DNA of 64,000 bases from CBIHON01 sp966211965. GTDB taxonomy: Bacteria > Pseudomonadota > Gammaproteobacteria > Burkholderiales > Burkholderiaceae_D. Where the stretch lies: positions 30,671-94,670 of the forward strand of contig CBIHON010000021.1 in NCBI GenBank assembly GCA_966211965.1. The letters are read 5' to 3'. A model generated the notes under the pieces. The model was not told where the DNA came from. It made no database searches and was given only the letters and a program-made list of their open reading frames with translations. Made by a program: the position numbers and the translations under genes. Below are positions 1 to 9,016 of the stretch, one piece after another. Position 1 is the stretch's first letter. Each line of letters starts with the position of its first letter.

Positions 1-222
1 ACGGGTTGGCTGTATCGCATGGTGCATCGGATCGAGCATGGACAGGGCAGGGCGGACGATCTGGACATGCTTAATTCGATCGCAGACAACATTCAGGGGC
101 GCACCATTTGTGCGCTGGGCGATGCGGCGGCGATGCCGGTGCGCGCATTCATCAAGAATTATCGCGAAGAATTTGAATACCATATCGAGCACAAGCGTTG
201 TCTGGTGCCGGCTTACGTGTAG
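1..222 (+). CDS. nuoF: NADH-quinone oxidoreductase subunit F, C-terminal fragment
   Basis: Partial gene cut by the left edge; frame 1 is open from the first base to the TAG at 220-222 (73 codons). NuoF carries FMN, the NADH site and the N3 [4Fe-4S] cluster in the peripheral arm of complex I. The visible tail has the features expected of the NuoF C-terminus: a leucine/isoleucine-rich helix, then ICALGDAAAMPVRAFIKN, which resembles the conserved C-L-G-x(5)-P stretch carrying the last cluster cysteine, and a hydrophilic end containing EFEYHI. It is followed by nuoG on the same strand, as in other nuo operons. The N-terminal NADH and FMN motifs lie outside the window. Confidence 0.93.
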   Translation, partial: TGWLYRMVHRIEHGQGRADDLDMLNSIADNIQGRTICALGDAAAMPVRAFIKNYREEFEYHIEHKRCLVPAYV

Positions 223-331
223 TTGGTTCCTCCCCTTTCGTGAGGGAGCTTAGGTAGGGGATCGATTGTTTCCAAGGTCTCGACCGAAACCCATCCCCAC
301 CCCGGCCCTTGCTTGAAAGGGAAGGGGTGAA
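223..331. repeat. Imperfect inverted repeat in the nuoF-nuoG gap
   Basis: The gap holds two C-rich/G-rich arms: CCTCCCCTTTCGTGAGGGAG near 229-248 followed by GGTAGGGGATCG, and on the other side CCCATCCCCACC near 290-301 then CTTGAAAGGGAAGGGGTGAA near 312-331. The right arm read in reverse complement resembles the left arm with several mismatches, so the RNA could fold into a long imperfect hairpin. Short intergenic repeats of this composition are common in proteobacterial genomes. The right arm reaches to within about 15 bases of the nuoG start and may affect its translation; that is inference. Confidence 0.45.
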
Positions 332-346
332 GTGAGAAGCAAGAAT

Positions 347-2683
347 ATGATTGAAATCGAAATAGACGGCAAAAAAGTCGAAGTGCAAGAAGGCAGCATG
401 GTGATGGACGCCGCCAACAAGCTTGGCACCTACATTCCGCATTTTTGCTATCACAAGAAATTATCCATCGCGGCCAACTGCCGCATGTGCCTGGTCGAAG
501 TCGAAAAAGCGCCAAAGCCTTTGCCGGCCTGCGCCACTCCGGTCAGTGCTGGCATGATCGTGCGCTCCAACAGCGACAAGGCGGTCAAGGCACAAAAAGG
601 TGTGATGGAGTTTTTGCTGATCAATCATCCACTCGATTGCCCGATTTGCGATCAGGGCGGCGAATGCCAGTTGCAGGATCTGGCAGTCGGCTATGGTTCC
701 TCGTCCTCTCGCTATGAAGAGGAAAAGCGCGTGGTGCCGGTGAAAGAAGTCGGTCCGCTGATTTCGATGAAAGAGATGAGCCGCTGCATACACTGCACCC
801 GCTGCGTGCGTTTCGGCCAGGAAATCGCCGGCGTGATGGAGTTTGGCATGCTGGGCCGTGGTGAACACTCTGAAATCACCTCCTTCGTCGGCAAGACTGT
901 CGACTCCGAACTGTCCGGCAACATGATCGATCTGTGCCCGGTTGGTGCGCTTACCTCCAAGCCGTTCCGCTACAGCGCCCGCACTTGGGAACTGTCACGT
1001 CGCAAGTCGGTAAGTCCACACGACGGCCTTGGTGCGAACCTGCTGGTGCAAGTCAAGAACAGCAAGGTCATGCGCGTGCTGCCGCTGGAGAACGAGGCCA
1101 TCAACGAATGCTGGATATCCGACAAGGATCGCTTCTCGTATGAAGGCCTCAACAGCGAGCAACGCTTGACCAAGCCAATGATCAAGCAGGATGGCCGCTG
1201 GCAGGAAACCGATTGGCAAACCGCGCTCGAATACGTCGCGCACGGCTTGCGCAATATCAAGCATGAACACGGCGCCGATGCCATTGCAGCGCTTGGCACA
1301 CCGTATTCGACGCTGGAAGAATTGTCGCTGCTGCAGAAAGTGGTGCGCGGTCTCGGTTCCGACAATGTCGATTTCCGGCTGCGTCAATCCGACTTCGCGC
1401 TGGATGGCAAAGTCACTCCATGGTTAGGCATGTCGATTGCCGAATTCGGCGAATTGAAACGCGCCTTCGTAATCGGCTCTTTCCTGCGCAAGGATCATCC
1501 TTTGCTGGCCGCACGCCTGCGTCAGGCAGTGAAACATGGTGCAAAGGTCAGCATTCTGCATGCCGCAGATGACGATTTGTTGATGCCGCTTGCGAGCAAG
1601 ATGATCAAGGCACCCTCGGCATGGCTGGCTACGTTGAACGAGGTGGTTGCCGCCGTGGCGCAAGCCAAGGGAATCGCAGCACCTGCCGGGTTTGAAAGCA
1701 TCGAGGTTTCGTCGGAAGCCAAGCAGACCGCCGCGAGCCTGTTGTCGGGTGAGCCGAAAGCGATCCTGCTCGGCAACGCCGTGGCACAACATCCACAAGC
1801 TTCGCAGCTGCATGCCGCTGCGCAGTGGATTGCACAGAACACCGAGGCCAAATTCGGTTATCTGACCGAAGCCGGCAATACAGTCGGCGGCTATCTTGCA
1901 AACGCCATTCCCCGTAAGGGCGCGAATGCACTGCAGGCTTTCATGCAGCCGCGCAAGGCTTACTTGTTATTGAATGCCGAACCGGCGCTGGATTGTTTCA
2001 ATCCGCAAGCTGCCCGTGCTGCCCTGGATAAAGCCGATATGGTCGTGGTCATGTCGGCCTTCAAACATGGTACTGATTACGCCGATGTGCTCCTGCCGAT
2101 CGCACCATTTACCGAAACAGCCGGCACCTTCGTCAATTGCGAAGGGCGTGCGCAAAGTTTCAATGGCACCGTCAAGCCACTGGGGGATACGCGCCCGGCC
2201 TGGAAGGTGTTGCGCGTTCTCGGCAATTTGCTCGAGCTGGGAGGTTTCGAGTACGAAACCTCGGAGGCGATCCGTAATGAAATCCTCGGTGCGACAATGC
2301 CGGCTGAAGCGAATTTGACGGCCCGCCTCAATAACTTGGCAGCAGTCCAACCGCAAGCTGCGGCAAGCGTTGCCGAGCCGGTGCTGGAGCGCCTCGCCGA
2401 CGTGCCGATTTATTTTGCCGATGCAATCGTGCGCCGCGCCGAAGCACTGCAACAAACCAATGATGCGAAGCCGCCGAAAGCTTGGCTGTCCGCTGCGCTG
2501 GCGCAAAAAATGGGCATCGCCGATGGGGCCGCAGTAAAAGTCACGCAAGGCGCGGGCAGTGTCATTCTGGCCGCTGCCGTAGATGGCAAGCTGCCCAGCA
2601 ACGTGGTGCGGGTGGCCGCAGCGCATGAATCGACTGCAACGCTGGGCGCAATGTTCGGCGCTGTCTCGGTGGAGAAAGCCTGA
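347..2683 (+). CDS. nuoG: NADH-quinone oxidoreductase subunit G
   Basis: Iron-sulfur subunit of the peripheral arm of complex I, passing electrons from NADH/FMN towards quinone. The start is placed at ATG 347 (MIEIEIDGKKVEV), giving 778 residues; a GTG at 332 would add only five residues. The N-terminal ferredoxin-like domain has the [2Fe-2S] cysteines C34, C45, C48 and C62. Next come the HPLDCPICDQGGECQLQD segment and the CIHCTRCVRFGQE and CPVGAL cysteines that bind [4Fe-4S] clusters, and then a long molybdopterin-oxidoreductase-like domain that is structural in this family. The TGA overlaps the nuoH ATG by one base, so translation is probably coupled. Confidence 0.97.
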   Translation: MIEIEIDGKKVEVQEGSMVMDAANKLGTYIPHFCYHKKLSIAANCRMCLVEVEKAPKPLPACATPVSAGMIVRSNSDKAVKAQKGVMEFLLINHPLDCPICDQGGECQLQDLAVGYGSSSSRYEEEKRVVPVKEVGPLISMKEMSRCIHCTRCVRFGQEIAGVMEFGMLGRGEHSEITSFVGKTVDSELSGNMIDLCPVGALTSKPFRYSARTWELSRRKSVSPHDGLGANLLVQVKNSKVMRVLPLENEAINECWISDKDRFSYEGLNSEQRLTKPMIKQDGRWQETDWQTALEYVAHGLRNIKHEHGADAIAALGTPYSTLEELSLLQKVVRGLGSDNVDFRLRQSDFALDGKVTPWLGMSIAEFGELKRAFVIGSFLRKDHPLLAARLRQAVKHGAKVSILHAADDDLLMPLASKMIKAPSAWLATLNEVVAAVAQAKGIAAPAGFESIEVSSEAKQTAASLLSGEPKAILLGNAVAQHPQASQLHAAAQWIAQNTEAKFGYLTEAGNTVGGYLANAIPRKGANALQAFMQPRKAYLLLNAEPALDCFNPQAARAALDKADMVVVMSAFKHGTDYADVLLPIAPFTETAGTFVNCEGRAQSFNGTVKPLGDTRPAWKVLRVLGNLLELGGFEYETSEAIRNEILGATMPAEANLTARLNNLAAVQPQAAASVAEPVLERLADVPIYFADAIVRRAEALQQTNDAKPPKAWLSAALAQKMGIADGAAVKVTQGAGSVILAAAVDGKLPSNVVRVAAAHESTATLGAMFGAVSVEKA

Positions 2684-3756
2684 TGGATCACTTGTTCGAA
2701 CTCATTCACGCAACCGGCAATAATGTCTTTGGCAGTCTGTGGCTGCTGGTCTGGACCTTGGTGAAAATCGTTGCTCTGGTGCTGCCTATCATGGGCTGCG
2801 TTGCCTATCTCACATTGTGGGAGCGCAAGGCCATCGGCTGGATGCATATCCGCCTCGGCCCGAACCGTGTTGGTCCTGCCGGCTTGCTGCAGCCGATTGC
2901 TGATGGCTTGAAGCTGCTGCTCAAGGAAATCGTGATCCCGGCGCGCGCCAACAAGGCCTTGTTCGTGATCGCGCCGATCATGACCATCATGCCGGCGTTG
3001 GCAGCTTGGGCGGTGGTCCCGTTTGGTCCGGAGCGTGTCCTGGCAAACATCAATGCCGGTTTGCTGTTCGTCATGGCAGTCGCTTCCCTGGAAGTGTATG
3101 GCGTGATCATTGCCGGCTGGGCATCGAATTCGAAGTATGCATTCCTGGGAGCCATGCGTGCGTCGGCACAGATGGTGTCCTATGAAATTGCAATGGGTTT
3201 CGTACTGGTAATCGTGTTGATGGTATCCGGCAGTCTTAATCTGACTGATATTGTGATGACGCAAAGCAAAGGCTACTTCGCTGCTCATGGTTTGAATTTT
3301 CTTTCCTGGAACTGGCTGCCGCTGCTGCCGATGTTCTTCGTCTACGTGATTTCCGGCATCGCCGAAACCAATCGTCATCCATTCGACGTGGTCGAGGGCG
3401 AATCGGAAATCGTGGCTGGCCACATGGTTGAATATTCGGGCATGTCGTTCGCGATGTTCTTCCTGGCTGAATACGCGAACATGATTCTGATTTCCGCCAT
3501 GGCTTCGCTGATGTTCCTGGGCGGCTGGGCATCGCCTATCGATTCGGTGCTGTTCAACTGGGTGCCGGGCTGGATTTGGCTTGGTATCAAGACTTTCCTG
3601 GTGGTGACGATCTTCATCTGGGCGCGCGCCTCGTTCCCGCGCTACCGCTACGATCAGATCATGCGTCTCGGCTGGAAAGTCTTTATCCCGCTGACCCTAG
3701 CTTATCTGGTGTTTGTCGCTGCTTGGATGCAGACATCTTGGAATATTTGGAAGTGA
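2683..3756 (+). CDS. nuoH: NADH-quinone oxidoreductase subunit H
   Basis: Membrane subunit at the junction of the two arms of complex I; it forms much of the quinone chamber and the first part of the proton path. The 357 residues match the family. Visible hallmarks are LWERKAIGWMHIRLGPNRVG in the first cytoplasmic loop, the EIVIPARANKALF stretch, and the acidic loop ETNRHPFDVVEGESEIVAGH with the conserved glutamates near the quinone cavity. About eight hydrophobic helices are visible. The start overlaps the nuoG stop, and nuoI begins 12 bases downstream. Confidence 0.97.
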   Translation: MDHLFELIHATGNNVFGSLWLLVWTLVKIVALVLPIMGCVAYLTLWERKAIGWMHIRLGPNRVGPAGLLQPIADGLKLLLKEIVIPARANKALFVIAPIMTIMPALAAWAVVPFGPERVLANINAGLLFVMAVASLEVYGVIIAGWASNSKYAFLGAMRASAQMVSYEIAMGFVLVIVLMVSGSLNLTDIVMTQSKGYFAAHGLNFLSWNWLPLLPMFFVYVISGIAETNRHPFDVVEGESEIVAGHMVEYSGMSFAMFFLAEYANMILISAMASLMFLGGWASPIDSVLFNWVPGWIWLGIKTFLVVTIFIWARASFPRYRYDQIMRLGWKVFIPLTLAYLVFVAAWMQTSWNIWK

Positions 3757-3768
3757 GGCTGAGCGCAA

Positions 3769-4257
3769 ATGGTAGCCATTAAAGAGTTTTTCGGGAGCTT
3801 TTTGCTCTGGGAGTTGTTCAAGGGACTGGCGTTGACTGGGCGCTATATGTTCGCCCGCAAGATCACGGTGCAATATCCAGAAGAGAAGACGCCGATGTCG
3901 CCGCGTTTTCGTGGCTTGCACGCCTTGCGACGTTATCCGAACGGGGAAGAGCGCTGTATCGCCTGTAAACTGTGCGAAGCGGTTTGTCCGGCGATGGCGA
4001 TCACGATCGAATCGGAACAGCGCGAGGACGGCACGCGCCGCACCAAGCGCTACGACATCGACCTGACCAAGTGTATCTTCTGCGGTTTTTGCGAAGAGTC
4101 CTGCCCGGTCGATTCGATCGTCGAAACTCATATCTTGGAGTATCACGGTGAGAAGCGCGGCGACCTGTACTACACTAAGGAAATGCTGTTGGCAGTGGGC
4201 GATCGCTATGAAAACGAAATCGCTGCTGCGCGAGCAGCCGATGCTGCTTACCGTTGA
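3769..4257 (+). CDS. nuoI: NADH-quinone oxidoreductase subunit I
   Basis: Ferredoxin-like subunit (162 residues) carrying clusters N6a and N6b, which hand electrons to N2 near the quinone site. Two C-x2-C-x2-C-x3-CP motifs are visible, CIACKLCEAVCP and CIFCGFCEESCP, about 40 residues apart. The N-terminal amphipathic/hydrophobic stretch (FFGSFLLWELFKGLALTGRY) is typical of the membrane-contacting helices. It is followed by a 106-base gap before nuoJ in which no gene is seen. Confidence 0.97.
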   Translation: MVAIKEFFGSFLLWELFKGLALTGRYMFARKITVQYPEEKTPMSPRFRGLHALRRYPNGEERCIACKLCEAVCPAMAITIESEQREDGTRRTKRYDIDLTKCIFCGFCEESCPVDSIVETHILEYHGEKRGDLYYTKEMLLAVGDRYENEIAAARAADAAYR

Positions 4258-4363
4258 TGTTTACGATGTCGGGAATGGGGTGGGGCTGCGCATGATTTAG
4301 TGTGGACATGGCACCGCATGCATCCCGTTCAGCAATAAATCTGATCGACTATTTTGGTCCAAT

Positions 4364-5017
4364 ATGGAATTTAAAACTGTTTTGTTCTACGCGTTTTCGG
4401 TGATCTTGATCTTCGCCGCGACCCGCGTCATCACAGATCGCAATCCGGTTCATGCCGCATTGTTTCTTGTGCTCTCGTTTTTCTCGGCAGCCGCGATCTG
4501 GATGCTCTTGAAAGCCGAATTCCTGTCCATCGTGCTGGTGCTGGTTTATGTCGGCGCCGTAATGGTGTTGTTCCTGTTCGTGGTGATGATGTTGGACATC
4601 AATATCGGCAAGATGCGAGAGGGATTCTGGGCTTACTTTCCGCTGGCTGCCACGATCGGCGTAGTAATCGCCCTTGAAATGGCTGCAGTGCTGCTGCGTG
4701 GATTTTGGGCTCCAGACGTCGTGGTGCCGGCAGCATCCGGCACGATCGGCAACACCAAGGAGTTGGGCAAGCTGATTTATTCGCAATACGTCTATGCGTT
4801 TGAAATTGCGGCGGTAGTGTTGCTGGTGGCGATCGTGGCGGCAGTCGCACTGACCCTGCGCCGTCGCAAGGACAGCAAGCATTTCGACCCTGCTGAAGCG
4901 GTCAAGGTGAAAGCGAGTGATCGCCTGCGCATCGTTCGGATGAAAGCCGAGTCTATCCGCCCCATGAGCGGTGAGAATGCCCCATCCAACGCTGCACCTG
5001 CAGTCGATAGAAAATAA
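4364..5017 (+). CDS. nuoJ: NADH-quinone oxidoreductase subunit J
   Basis: Small membrane subunit of complex I (217 residues) with five predicted transmembrane helices. The third helix region (VLVYVGAVMVLFLFVVMMLD) matches the NuoJ signature helix with the pi-bulge. The hydrophilic tail after about residue 165 (DRLRIVRMKAESIRPMSGEN) is a poorly conserved extension. nuoK starts 10 bases after the stop, so the two are probably co-translated. Confidence 0.95.
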   Translation: MEFKTVLFYAFSVILIFAATRVITDRNPVHAALFLVLSFFSAAAIWMLLKAEFLSIVLVLVYVGAVMVLFLFVVMMLDINIGKMREGFWAYFPLAATIGVVIALEMAAVLLRGFWAPDVVVPAASGTIGNTKELGKLIYSQYVYAFEIAAVVLLVAIVAAVALTLRRRKDSKHFDPAEAVKVKASDRLRIVRMKAESIRPMSGENAPSNAAPAVDRK

Positions 5018-5027
5018 GGGACGCGTC

Positions 5028-5336
5028 GTGACATTATCCTTGGTACATTTCCTAATTCTCGGCGCGATTCTGTTCGCGATCTCCATCGTCGGTATCTTCT
5101 TGAACCGCAAGAATATCATTGTGCTATTGATGGCGATCGAACTGATGCTGTTGGCGGTCAACATGAATTTCATTGCATTCTCCTACTACCTGGGCGATGC
5201 GGCCGGACAGATTTTTGTTTTCTTTATCCTGACTGTAGCTGCCGCGGAATCGGCAATCGGTCTGGCGATCCTGGTGGTGATGTTCCGTAATCTGGACACC
5301 ATCAATGTCGAAGATCTGGATAGTCTCAAGGGATAG
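5028..5336 (+). CDS. nuoK: NADH-quinone oxidoreductase subunit K
   Basis: Membrane proton-path subunit of complex I. Start chosen at GTG 5028, which gives the usual 102 residues beginning MTLSLVHFLILGAILF; an upstream in-frame ATG at 4971 would overlap nuoJ by 47 bases and add a hydrophilic tail not found in NuoK. Three transmembrane helices are visible, with the conserved membrane glutamates in IELMLLAVNMNF and AAAESAIGLAILV. An AAGGGA sequence upstream of the GTG serves as ribosome binding site. Confidence 0.95.
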   Translation: MTLSLVHFLILGAILFAISIVGIFLNRKNIIVLLMAIELMLLAVNMNFIAFSYYLGDAAGQIFVFFILTVAAAESAIGLAILVVMFRNLDTINVEDLDSLKG

Positions 5337-5427
5337 CAATCGCTTTACTTTATATGGATGGTGTGAGGTATTGTTTCACGCCGTCCCACGATAAATTTAT
5401 AGCTAAAAAATAACCATAAGGTTCATC

Positions 5428-7488
5428 ATGGCGGGGCAACTTAACCCTAACCTTCTTCTTGCCGTTCCTCTGGCGCCATTGGCTGGCGCCGCAATTGCGG
5501 GCCTGTTCGGCACCAAGTTTTTCGGCAATAAAATCGGCCGTACGGCATCGCATAGCGTGACGATTCTCGGCGTGCTCATCGCGTTCATTCTCTCGTTCCA
5601 GACCCTGATGGCAGTGCGCGGCGGCGCGACCTTCAACGGGCCGCTTTATACCTGGATGACGGTCGCCAATCTCAAATTTGAAGTTGGTTTCCTGGTCGAT
5701 AGCCTGACCGCCATGATGATGTGCGTCGTGACTTTCGTGTCGCTGATGGTGCATATCTATACGATCGGCTACATGAAAGATGATGAAGGCTATAACCGCT
5801 TCTTCGCCTACATTTCCTTGTTCACCTTCTCGATGCTGATGCTCGTCATGAGCAACAACTTCCTGCAATTGTTCTTCGGTTGGGAGGCAGTGGGCTTGGT
5901 GTCCTATCTGTTGATCGGCTTCTGGTACACCCGTCCGACGGCGATTGTCGCGAACATGAAGGCTTTCCTGGTTAACCGAGTCGGCGATTTCGGCTTCATT
6001 CTGGGGATCGGCCTGCTGTTGGCATACGCCGGTTCGATGAATTATGCCGAGGTATTCGCGAAGAAGGAGGAACTCGTCAAGCTTACCTTGCCGGGCACCG
6101 ACTGGATGTTGTTGACGGTCGCCTGCATCTGCCTTTTCATCGGTGCGATGGGTAAGTCGGCGCAATTCCCTCTGCATGTCTGGCTGCCGGATTCGATGGA
6201 AGGCCCGACGCCGATTTCTGCGCTGATTCACGCTGCGACCATGGTCACTGCAGGTATCTTCATGGTTACGCGCATGTCGCCGCTATTCGAATTGTCGGAC
6301 GCCGCCTTGTCCTTCGTCATGGTGATCGGCGCGATTACCGCGCTGTTCATGGGCTTCCTCGGGATTATCCAAAACGATATCAAGCGCGTGGTTGCCTATT
6401 CGACCTTGTCGCAACTCGGCTATATGACGGTGGCCCTGGGTGCTTCCGCATACTCGGTTGCAGTGTTCCACTTGATGACGCATGCTTTCTTCAAAGCCTT
6501 GCTGTTCCTGGGTGCAGGTGCGGTCATCATCAGCATGCATCATGATCAGGACATCCGGAATATGGGCGGTTTGCGCAAGTACATGCCGATTACCTGGATT
6601 ACCTCGCTGCTGGGTTCGCTGGCCTTGATCGGCACGCCGTTCTTCTCCGGCTTCTACTCGAAGGACAGCATCATCGAAGCGGTGCATAACACGCATTTGG
6701 CGGGTGCCGGGTTCGCGAACTTCGCGGTGCTGGCCGGCGTCTTCGTGACGGCTTTCTATTCCTTCCGCATGTACTTCCTGGTGTTCCATGGCGAGGAACG
6801 TTTCGGCAAACCGCATCACGACCACCATGACGCTCATGCTGGCGGTCATCACGACCACGATCACGGCCATGATGCGCATCATCATGGCTTGGCTCCAGGC
6901 GAAAAGCCGCACGAGGCGTCGGCAGTAGTGACTTGGCCGCTGATCCTGTTGGCGATTCCTTCCGTCTTCATCGGCTATTTCACCATTGCCCCGATGTTGC
7001 ATGGTGATTTCTTCAATGGGGTGATTTTTGTCAGCGAATCGCATCATGCAATGGAAGAGTTGCATCGCGAATTCCATAGCGCATTCGCAATGGCCTTGCA
7101 TGCGTTTACCAGCCTGCCGTTCATTCTGGCCTTGGCAGGAGTAGGGGCTGCTTATTACTGCTACATGGTCAACTCCAAAGTGCCGGCATGGTTTTACAGC
7201 AAATTCCATGCGCTGCATACGCTGCTGGACAACAAGTACTACATGGATAAATTCAATGAAACCGTGTTTGCAGGCGGCGCACGCCTGCTTGGCGGCGGCT
7301 TGTGGAGTGTCGGCGACAAGGCGCTGATCGACGGACTGGTCGTCAACGGCAGCGCGAAGCTGGTCGGCTGGTTCTCGACGATCACGCGTACTTTCCAGAC
7401 CGGTTATATCTATCACTATGCCTTTACGATGATCCTGGGCATTGTCTTGTACCTCGGCTATTTGTTGCTGTTCCCGGCTGTCAAATGA
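5428..7488 (+). CDS. nuoL: NADH-quinone oxidoreductase subunit L
   Basis: Antiporter-like distal proton-pumping subunit of complex I (686 residues). The N-terminal and proton-antiporter domains are clear: FFGWEAVGLVSYLLIGFW holds the conserved TM5 glutamate, HVWLPDSMEGPTPISALIHA is the family signature, and the long lateral helix lies towards the C-terminus. Between residues about 461 and 495 is a histidine-rich loop (alternating H, D and G, with at least 15 histidines), unusual in density and discussed in the findings. nuoM begins 29 bases after the stop. Confidence 0.97.
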   Translation: MAGQLNPNLLLAVPLAPLAGAAIAGLFGTKFFGNKIGRTASHSVTILGVLIAFILSFQTLMAVRGGATFNGPLYTWMTVANLKFEVGFLVDSLTAMMMCVVTFVSLMVHIYTIGYMKDDEGYNRFFAYISLFTFSMLMLVMSNNFLQLFFGWEAVGLVSYLLIGFWYTRPTAIVANMKAFLVNRVGDFGFILGIGLLLAYAGSMNYAEVFAKKEELVKLTLPGTDWMLLTVACICLFIGAMGKSAQFPLHVWLPDSMEGPTPISALIHAATMVTAGIFMVTRMSPLFELSDAALSFVMVIGAITALFMGFLGIIQNDIKRVVAYSTLSQLGYMTVALGASAYSVAVFHLMTHAFFKALLFLGAGAVIISMHHDQDIRNMGGLRKYMPITWITSLLGSLALIGTPFFSGFYSKDSIIEAVHNTHLAGAGFANFAVLAGVFVTAFYSFRMYFLVFHGEERFGKPHHDHHDAHAGGHHDHDHGHDAHHHGLAPGEKPHEASAVVTWPLILLAIPSVFIGYFTIAPMLHGDFFNGVIFVSESHHAMEELHREFHSAFAMALHAFTSLPFILALAGVGAAYYCYMVNSKVPAWFYSKFHALHTLLDNKYYMDKFNETVFAGGARLLGGGLWSVGDKALIDGLVVNGSAKLVGWFSTITRTFQTGYIYHYAFTMILGIVLYLGYLLLFPAVK

Positions 7489-7517
7489 CGACGAATCGCT
7501 AAAGAAGAAAAAATCAC

Positions 7518-9008
7518 ATGATGCAGTCATCTTTTCCCCTGTTGAGCCTTGCGATCTGGTTGCCGATCGCGTTTGGTGTGTTCGTCGTCGCATTGGGCCG
7601 CGACGATAATCCTGGCTTGGTGCGCAGCGTCTCCTTGATCGGCGCGCTGGTTAGTTTCCTGGTTACTTTGCCTTTGGTGCGGGATTTCGATAATGCGGCA
7701 CACGGCATGCAATTCGTCGAGAAATTCCTGTGGATCGGGCGTTATAACATCAGCTATTACCTGGGCATAGATGGTATTTCGCTGTGGTTCGTACCGCTGA
7801 CGGCACTCATCACGGTGATTGTCGTGATCTCGGCCTGGGAAGTGATTGAAAAGCGGGTGGCTCAGTACATGGGGGCCTTCCTGATCCTGTCGGGTTTGAT
7901 GATTGGCGTATTTTGCGCGCTCGACGGCTTGCTCTTCTACGTCTTCTTCGAAGCGACCTTGATCCCGATGTTCATCATCATCGGCGTCTGGGGCGGCGCG
8001 AACCGGGTATATGCTGCGCTCAAGTTCTTCCTCTATACGCTGGCCGGTTCGTTGCTGACGCTGGTTGCCATTATCTACCTGTACTTCAAGGCGGGCGGTA
8101 CTTTCGAGATCCTGGTCTGGCATAAGCTGCCGTTACCGCTGTCGGTGCAGATCATGATTTTCCTCGCATTTTTCGTTGCGTTCGCGGTCAAGGTGCCGAT
8201 GTGGCCGGTGCACACATGGTTGCCGGATGCGCACGTCGAGGCGCCGACCGGCGGCTCCGTGGTGCTGGCTGCGATCATGCTGAAGCTGGGCGGTTATGGA
8301 TTCCTGCGGTTTTCTCTGCCGATCGCGCCGGACGCCAGTCATTATTTATCCGGTTTCGTCATCACGCTGTCGTTGATCGCGGTGATCTATATCGGTTTGG
8401 TGGCACTGGTGCAGGCCGACATGAAAAAACTGGTCGCATATTCCTCGATCGCGCACATGGGTTTCGTTACTCTTGGCTTTTTCATGTTCAATGACCTGGC
8501 CGCGCAGGGCGGTATTGTGCAGATGGTTTCGCACGGATTCGTATCGGGTGCGATGTTCCTCTGCATCGGCGTGCTGTATGACCGCATGCATTCACGGCAG
8601 ATCGCCGATTACGGCGGGGTGGTGAATACCATGCCGAAGTTCGCGGCGCTGTTTGTGCTGTTTTCGTTGGCGAACTGCGGCTTGCCGGCGACTTCGGGTT
8701 TCGTCGGGGAATTCATGGTGATTCTTGGCGCCGTCAAATCCAATTTCTGGATCGGTTTGCTGGCTGCTACCGCTCTGATTTTCGGTGCAGCGTATTCTCT
8801 CTGGCTGGTCAAGCGCGTGATGTTCGGCGAGGTCGCCAATCCACATGTGGGCGAGCTTCTTGACTTGAACAAACGTGAATTCTTCATGCTCGGCTTGCTC
8901 GCGATTGCCGTGATTGTGATGGGTTTGTATCCGGCCCCGTTCACGGATGCGATGCAGGTGTCGGTAGCCGATTTGCTTAAGCATGTCGCCATCTCAAAAG
9001 GTCAGTAA
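7518..9008 (+). CDS. nuoM: NADH-quinone oxidoreductase subunit M
   Basis: Antiporter-like proton-pumping subunit (496 residues). Signature stretches include YVFFEATLIPMFIIIGVWGG with the TM5 glutamate, KVPMWPVHTWLPDAHVEAPT, and KKLVAYSSIAHMGFVTLG with the conserved lysine and histidine. About fourteen transmembrane helices can be traced. Translation can start at either of two adjacent ATGs (7518 or 7521), preceded by an A/G-rich ribosome binding site. nuoN follows after only 8 bases. Confidence 0.97.
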   Translation: MMQSSFPLLSLAIWLPIAFGVFVVALGRDDNPGLVRSVSLIGALVSFLVTLPLVRDFDNAAHGMQFVEKFLWIGRYNISYYLGIDGISLWFVPLTALITVIVVISAWEVIEKRVAQYMGAFLILSGLMIGVFCALDGLLFYVFFEATLIPMFIIIGVWGGANRVYAALKFFLYTLAGSLLTLVAIIYLYFKAGGTFEILVWHKLPLPLSVQIMIFLAFFVAFAVKVPMWPVHTWLPDAHVEAPTGGSVVLAAIMLKLGGYGFLRFSLPIAPDASHYLSGFVITLSLIAVIYIGLVALVQADMKKLVAYSSIAHMGFVTLGFFMFNDLAAQGGIVQMVSHGFVSGAMFLCIGVLYDRMHSRQIADYGGVVNTMPKFAALFVLFSLANCGLPATSGFVGEFMVILGAVKSNFWIGLLAATALIFGAAYSLWLVKRVMFGEVANPHVGELLDLNKREFFMLGLLAIAVIVMGLYPAPFTDAMQVSVADLLKHVAISKGQ

Positions 9009-9016
9009 GCAGACAA

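Noticed and set aside
6283..7593. 436-codon open frame on the minus strand
   Set aside because: Antisense to nuoL and nuoM; its composition mirrors the membrane codons and the His-rich loop.
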